10,348 bases of DNA, taken from Gammaproteobacteria bacterium. GTDB taxonomy: Bacteria; Pseudomonadota; Gammaproteobacteria; Xanthomonadales; Wenzhouxiangellaceae. Below are positions 8,848-10,348 of the stretch, in pieces. The stretch lies in the NCBI GenBank assembly GCA_003561495.1, contig PWWM01000219.1, positions 1 through 10,348 of the forward strand, read 5' to 3'. The notes under the pieces are model-generated. The model worked only from the letters and a program-made list of their open reading frames with translations. It was not told where the DNA came from and searched no databases. How positions within the stretch are numbered: position 1 is the stretch's first letter; every line of letters begins with the position of its first letter. The position numbers were made by a program, and so were the translations under genes.

Positions 8848-8864
8848 CAAACACGATGGGTTTG
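8848..8864. repeat. Short inverted repeat in the divergent promoter region
   Basis: CAAAC and GTTTG flank a 7-base spacer; an alternative overlapping pairing ACCCA/TGGGT (8845-8861) also exists. It lies 40-56 bases upstream of the lipoprotein start codon, a position where a regulator could bind, but arms of five bases can occur by chance. Confidence 0.2.
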
Positions 8865-8916
8865 AGGATTCGCGGTGACTTCTGGCAGGTGTGCCGGGCG
8901 GCCGGGTGTGATTCAA

Positions 8917-8928
8917 TGAACCAGTTCA
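8917..8928. promoter_or_regulatory. Operator-like dyad upstream of the solenoid gene
   Basis: TGAAC-CA-GTTCA is a perfect 5-base dyad with a 2-base centre, 14 bases before the Shine-Dalgarno of the solenoid gene. It overlaps a direct repeat of TTCAAT at 8912-8917 and 8925-8930 (13-base period) and is enclosed by TGTGA (8907-8911) and TCACA (8931-8935). The concentration of symmetry in about 30 bases of the divergent gap suggests a regulator site; no regulator gene is in the window and no clear -10/-35 pair was found nearby. Confidence 0.3.
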
Positions 8929-8941
8929 ATTCACAACGAAT

Positions 8942-8947
8942 AAGGAG
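8942..8947 (+). promoter_or_regulatory. Ribosome binding site fixing the solenoid start
   Basis: AAGGAG lies seven bases before the ATG at 8955. It rules out the longer in-frame start at 8856 and leaves a protein that opens with a clean signal peptide. Confidence 0.85.
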
Positions 8948-8954
8948 ACTGATC

Positions 8955-9902
8955 ATGCGCAGGAACCTGTCCATCGGTATGGCATTCGTGCTTGGCTTGA
9001 TTGCATCGTTTCCCGGGCCGACTCTGGCCCAGGGCATTCAGATCGAGTCCGGCGCCGTCAAGGGCGGCGCATTGCAGACCCGCAATGAACCCATTCGGAT
9101 TGGTGATGAGGTCAGCATTGATGGCGCGATCGGCAGTCGCAATGGCAGCATTACCATCGGCAGCCGGGTCAGCGCCGGGAACATCAGCAACCGAAACGGG
9201 TCCATTTCGATCGGTGACGGGGGTCAGTTCGGAGACATCTCGACCCGCAATGGCTCAGTTGCACTCGGCGCCGACAACCGGGTCGGCGATATTGAAAGCC
9301 GCAATGGCCAGATCCGGCTCGGCGATGAAAATACCTGTGGCACACTGACCAGTCGCAATGGATCCATCACCGTTGGGCTCGCCAGCCTGGTTGACGGAAA
9401 TGTCGGCACCCGCAACGGGGCCATCAACTTGCAGGATCAGGTCGCCGTCACGGGCCGGGTCTCGACCCGAAATGGCGCCATCAACCTATCACCCGGCGCT
9501 GAGGTTGCCGGAACCGCCAGCACGCGCAACGGCAGGATCGAGCTCAACAATGCCACCGTCATCGGTGGCCTGAACACTCGATTCGGTGACTTGATCCTGA
9601 GTAATTCCAGCCAGGTCGATGGTGATCTGGTCATCGACATCAGTGATCTGCCTGAAAGCGGGCGAGGCTTTCTTTGGTTCAGCCGCAGCGTCAATTACCC
9701 GGACGCCGGACGAATCCGAATTCTTGACGGCAGCGAAGTCACCGGTAACGTGATCGTCAAACTGGATGAGAACTATGATGGCAAGCCCCCTGTGGTCGAA
9801 ATTGCCGCCGGTTCCACGGTCCACGGCAGCATTGAAATTGATAACCGCGTCGAGCTGGTAGCCGATGGCGTTGTCGGAGGCCGAATCCAGCGAAACCCCT
9901 GA
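8955..9902 (+). CDS. Secreted beta-solenoid repeat protein (bactofilin-like turns)
   Basis: This 315-residue protein is of unknown function. It starts with a Sec signal peptide (basic MRRN, hydrophobic 6-20, likely cleavage after TLA at 25), so it acts outside the cytoplasm. From about 28 to 226 it consists of turns of 18-19 residues with the pattern (T/S)RNG-x-I-x-I-G-x4-V-x-G-x-I. The Arg-Asn pair sits at residues 43, 62, 80, 98, 116, 134, 153, 172 and 191, and a variant RFG at 209. Eight copies are exact RNG. Such regular alternation of hydrophobic residues and glycines indicates a right-handed or polymer-forming beta-solenoid, as in bactofilins, which are however cytoplasmic. After an aromatic interruption (about 237-249: FLWFSRS) come roughly three more turns (252-311) lacking the RNG motif. 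There is one cysteine in the mature part (C128). No anchor or sorting signal is seen. It is divergent from the lipoprotein methyltransferase and 57 bases upstream of an aminotransferase gene. Confidence 0.85.
   Translation: MRRNLSIGMAFVLGLIASFPGPTLAQGIQIESGAVKGGALQTRNEPIRIGDEVSIDGAIGSRNGSITIGSRVSAGNISNRNGSISIGDGGQFGDISTRNGSVALGADNRVGDIESRNGQIRLGDENTCGTLTSRNGSITVGLASLVDGNVGTRNGAINLQDQVAVTGRVSTRNGAINLSPGAEVAGTASTRNGRIELNNATVIGGLNTRFGDLILSNSSQVDGDLVIDISDLPESGRGFLWFSRSVNYPDAGRIRILDGSEVTGNVIVKLDENYDGKPPVVEIAAGSTVHGSIEIDNRVELVADGVVGGRIQRNP
9078..9629 (+). repeat. Ten tandem 54/57-base repeats coding for solenoid turns
   Basis: The coding repeats have periods of 57, 54, 54, 54, 54, 57, 57, 57 and 54 bases between successive Arg codons (9081 to 9579). 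The encoded RNG motif is held while its codons vary (CGC or CGA, AAT or AAC, and all of GGC, GGG and GGA), so the repeats have diverged at DNA level under selection on the protein rather than arising from recent duplication. Confidence 0.85.
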
Positions 9903-9931
9903 AACCGGCATGACCATCGGCGACAATGAAT

Positions 9932-9945
9932 CCGTTCGCCAACGG
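9932..9945 (+). other. Small hairpin between the solenoid and aminotransferase genes
   Basis: CCGTT and AACGG can pair around a 4-base loop, ending three bases before the Shine-Dalgarno of the aminotransferase. There is no following T-run, so it is not an intrinsic terminator; the 57-base gap holds no other signal and read-through from the solenoid gene is possible. Confidence 0.25.
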
Positions 9946-9948
9946 CTC

Positions 9949-9953
9949 AAGGA
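9949..9953 (+). promoter_or_regulatory. Ribosome binding site of the aminotransferase gene
   Basis: AAGGA lies six bases before the ATG at 9960, in a purine-rich run, and supports that codon as the start of the partial gene at the window edge. Confidence 0.65.
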
Positions 9954-9959
9954 AAGGAC

Positions 9960-10348
9960 ATGCCAAGGTTTCCAGATATCTCGCCATCGGCCCATGCAGT
10001 CAGGGGATCGGTTTATTCCGGCCTGAAGCGCCGCCCGACATCCGGACAACCTCCGGTTCCGCTACACATTGGTGACACCTGGATGGAGCCACCCGACGGG
10101 TGCCGCATGGAAGATCTGCATGTGGCCGACCATCCCGGCATGCATCGTTACACGCCGGTATCCGGTCTGGGGCAACTGCACGAAATTGTTGCTTCCGTAC
10201 ATGGCCAACGCACCGGCATCGCCACCGAAACCGGCCAGATCGTGGTCACCGGCGGGGCCACCGCCGGACTGGCTGCGACCGTCGGCGCATTGATTTCACC
10301 GGGTGAGGATGTCCTGCTGGCAGCCCCCTACTGGCCACTGATCGCCGG
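9960..10348 (+). CDS. PLP-dependent aminotransferase, class I/II, N-terminal part (runs off window)
   Basis: The first 129 codons of an aminotransferase are present; the frame is open to the right edge, so the catalytic lysine is outside the window. The translation shows the fold-type I pattern: a substrate-side loop PLHIGDTWMEPP (34-45), HRYTPVSGLGQL (62-73, equivalent to the usual YTPxxGLPxLR), the cofactor-phosphate loop VVTGGATAGLAA (95-106), and SPGEDVLLAAPYWPL (113-127), where the aromatic Tyr-Trp would stack on the pyridoxal ring. Such enzymes move an amino group between an amino acid and a 2-oxo acid in the cytoplasm; the substrate cannot be judged from this part. The start is supported by AAGGA six bases upstream and by in-phase conservation from about residue 30 on. 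It lies 57 bases after the solenoid gene on the same strand, so co-transcription is possible. Confidence 0.88.
   Translation, partial: MPRFPDISPSAHAVRGSVYSGLKRRPTSGQPPVPLHIGDTWMEPPDGCRMEDLHVADHPGMHRYTPVSGLGQLHEIVASVHGQRTGIATETGQIVVTGGATAGLAATVGALISPGEDVLLAAPYWPLIA

Noticed and set aside
8809..8916. Upstream ATG extending the lipoprotein by 36 residues
   Set aside because: It would bury the signal peptide and ignores the strong AAGGAG before 8808.
8907..8935. CRP-like site TGTGA...TCACA
   Set aside because: The half-sites are perfect, but the spacer is 19 bases instead of the 6 needed for a CRP dimer.
8856..8954. Upstream ATG extending the solenoid protein by 33 residues
   Set aside because: It would place a polar extension before the signal peptide and ignores the AAGGAG at 8942-8947.
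9078..9629. CRISPR-like periodic repeats
   Set aside because: The periodicity is in the coding frame, the repeats differ by synonymous changes and there are no unique spacers; they are solenoid turns.
9489..10049. Minus-strand 186-codon frame across the solenoid end and aminotransferase start
   Set aside because: It overlaps two supported plus-strand genes and shows no domain of its own.
10069..10306. Plus-strand short frames at the right edge (10069-10293 and 10100-10306)
   Set aside because: They are other-frame readings of the aminotransferase gene, whose true frame stays open to the window edge and carries the conserved PLP-enzyme motifs.

Overview
The window is a GC-rich, densely coded stretch of a bacterial chromosome. 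The DnaE sequence resembles E. coli DnaE in length, in its degenerate PHP domain and in its catalytic residues, which points to a gammaproteobacterium. The DUF349 protein, COG4798-type lipoprotein and secreted solenoid would fit an environmental lineage of the Xanthomonadales/Chromatiales kind; this placement is an inference. I see no mobile elements, RNA genes, CRISPR arrays or phage genes.

Layout. On the minus strand, a 899-residue DUF349 protein (6214 to 3515) is followed after 9 bases by dnaE, the replicative DNA polymerase III alpha subunit (3505 to 5). The two probably form one operon, read from a promoter in the 167-base gap at 6215-6381. From the same gap an NhaC-type Na+/H+ antiporter is read on the plus strand (6382-7857). 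It meets, stop codon against stop codon, a minus-strand lipoprotein with a methyltransferase fold (8808 to 7858). A second divergent gap (8809-8954) separates that lipoprotein from a secreted, repeat-built beta-solenoid protein (8955-9902). After 57 bases comes the start of a PLP-dependent aminotransferase (9960 onward), cut by the right edge of the window.

Functionally the left half is housekeeping (replication, ion homeostasis). The right half is more unusual: a lipoprotein that appears to carry an S-adenosylmethionine-binding fold is divergently paired with an exported solenoid whose turns stack about ten Arg-Asn(-Gly) motifs in register. This pair is the best candidate for something undescribed, although the sequence alone does not show that the two work together. 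There is no gene-free stretch above 300 bases; the two largest gaps (167 and 146 bases) hold the divergent promoter regions.
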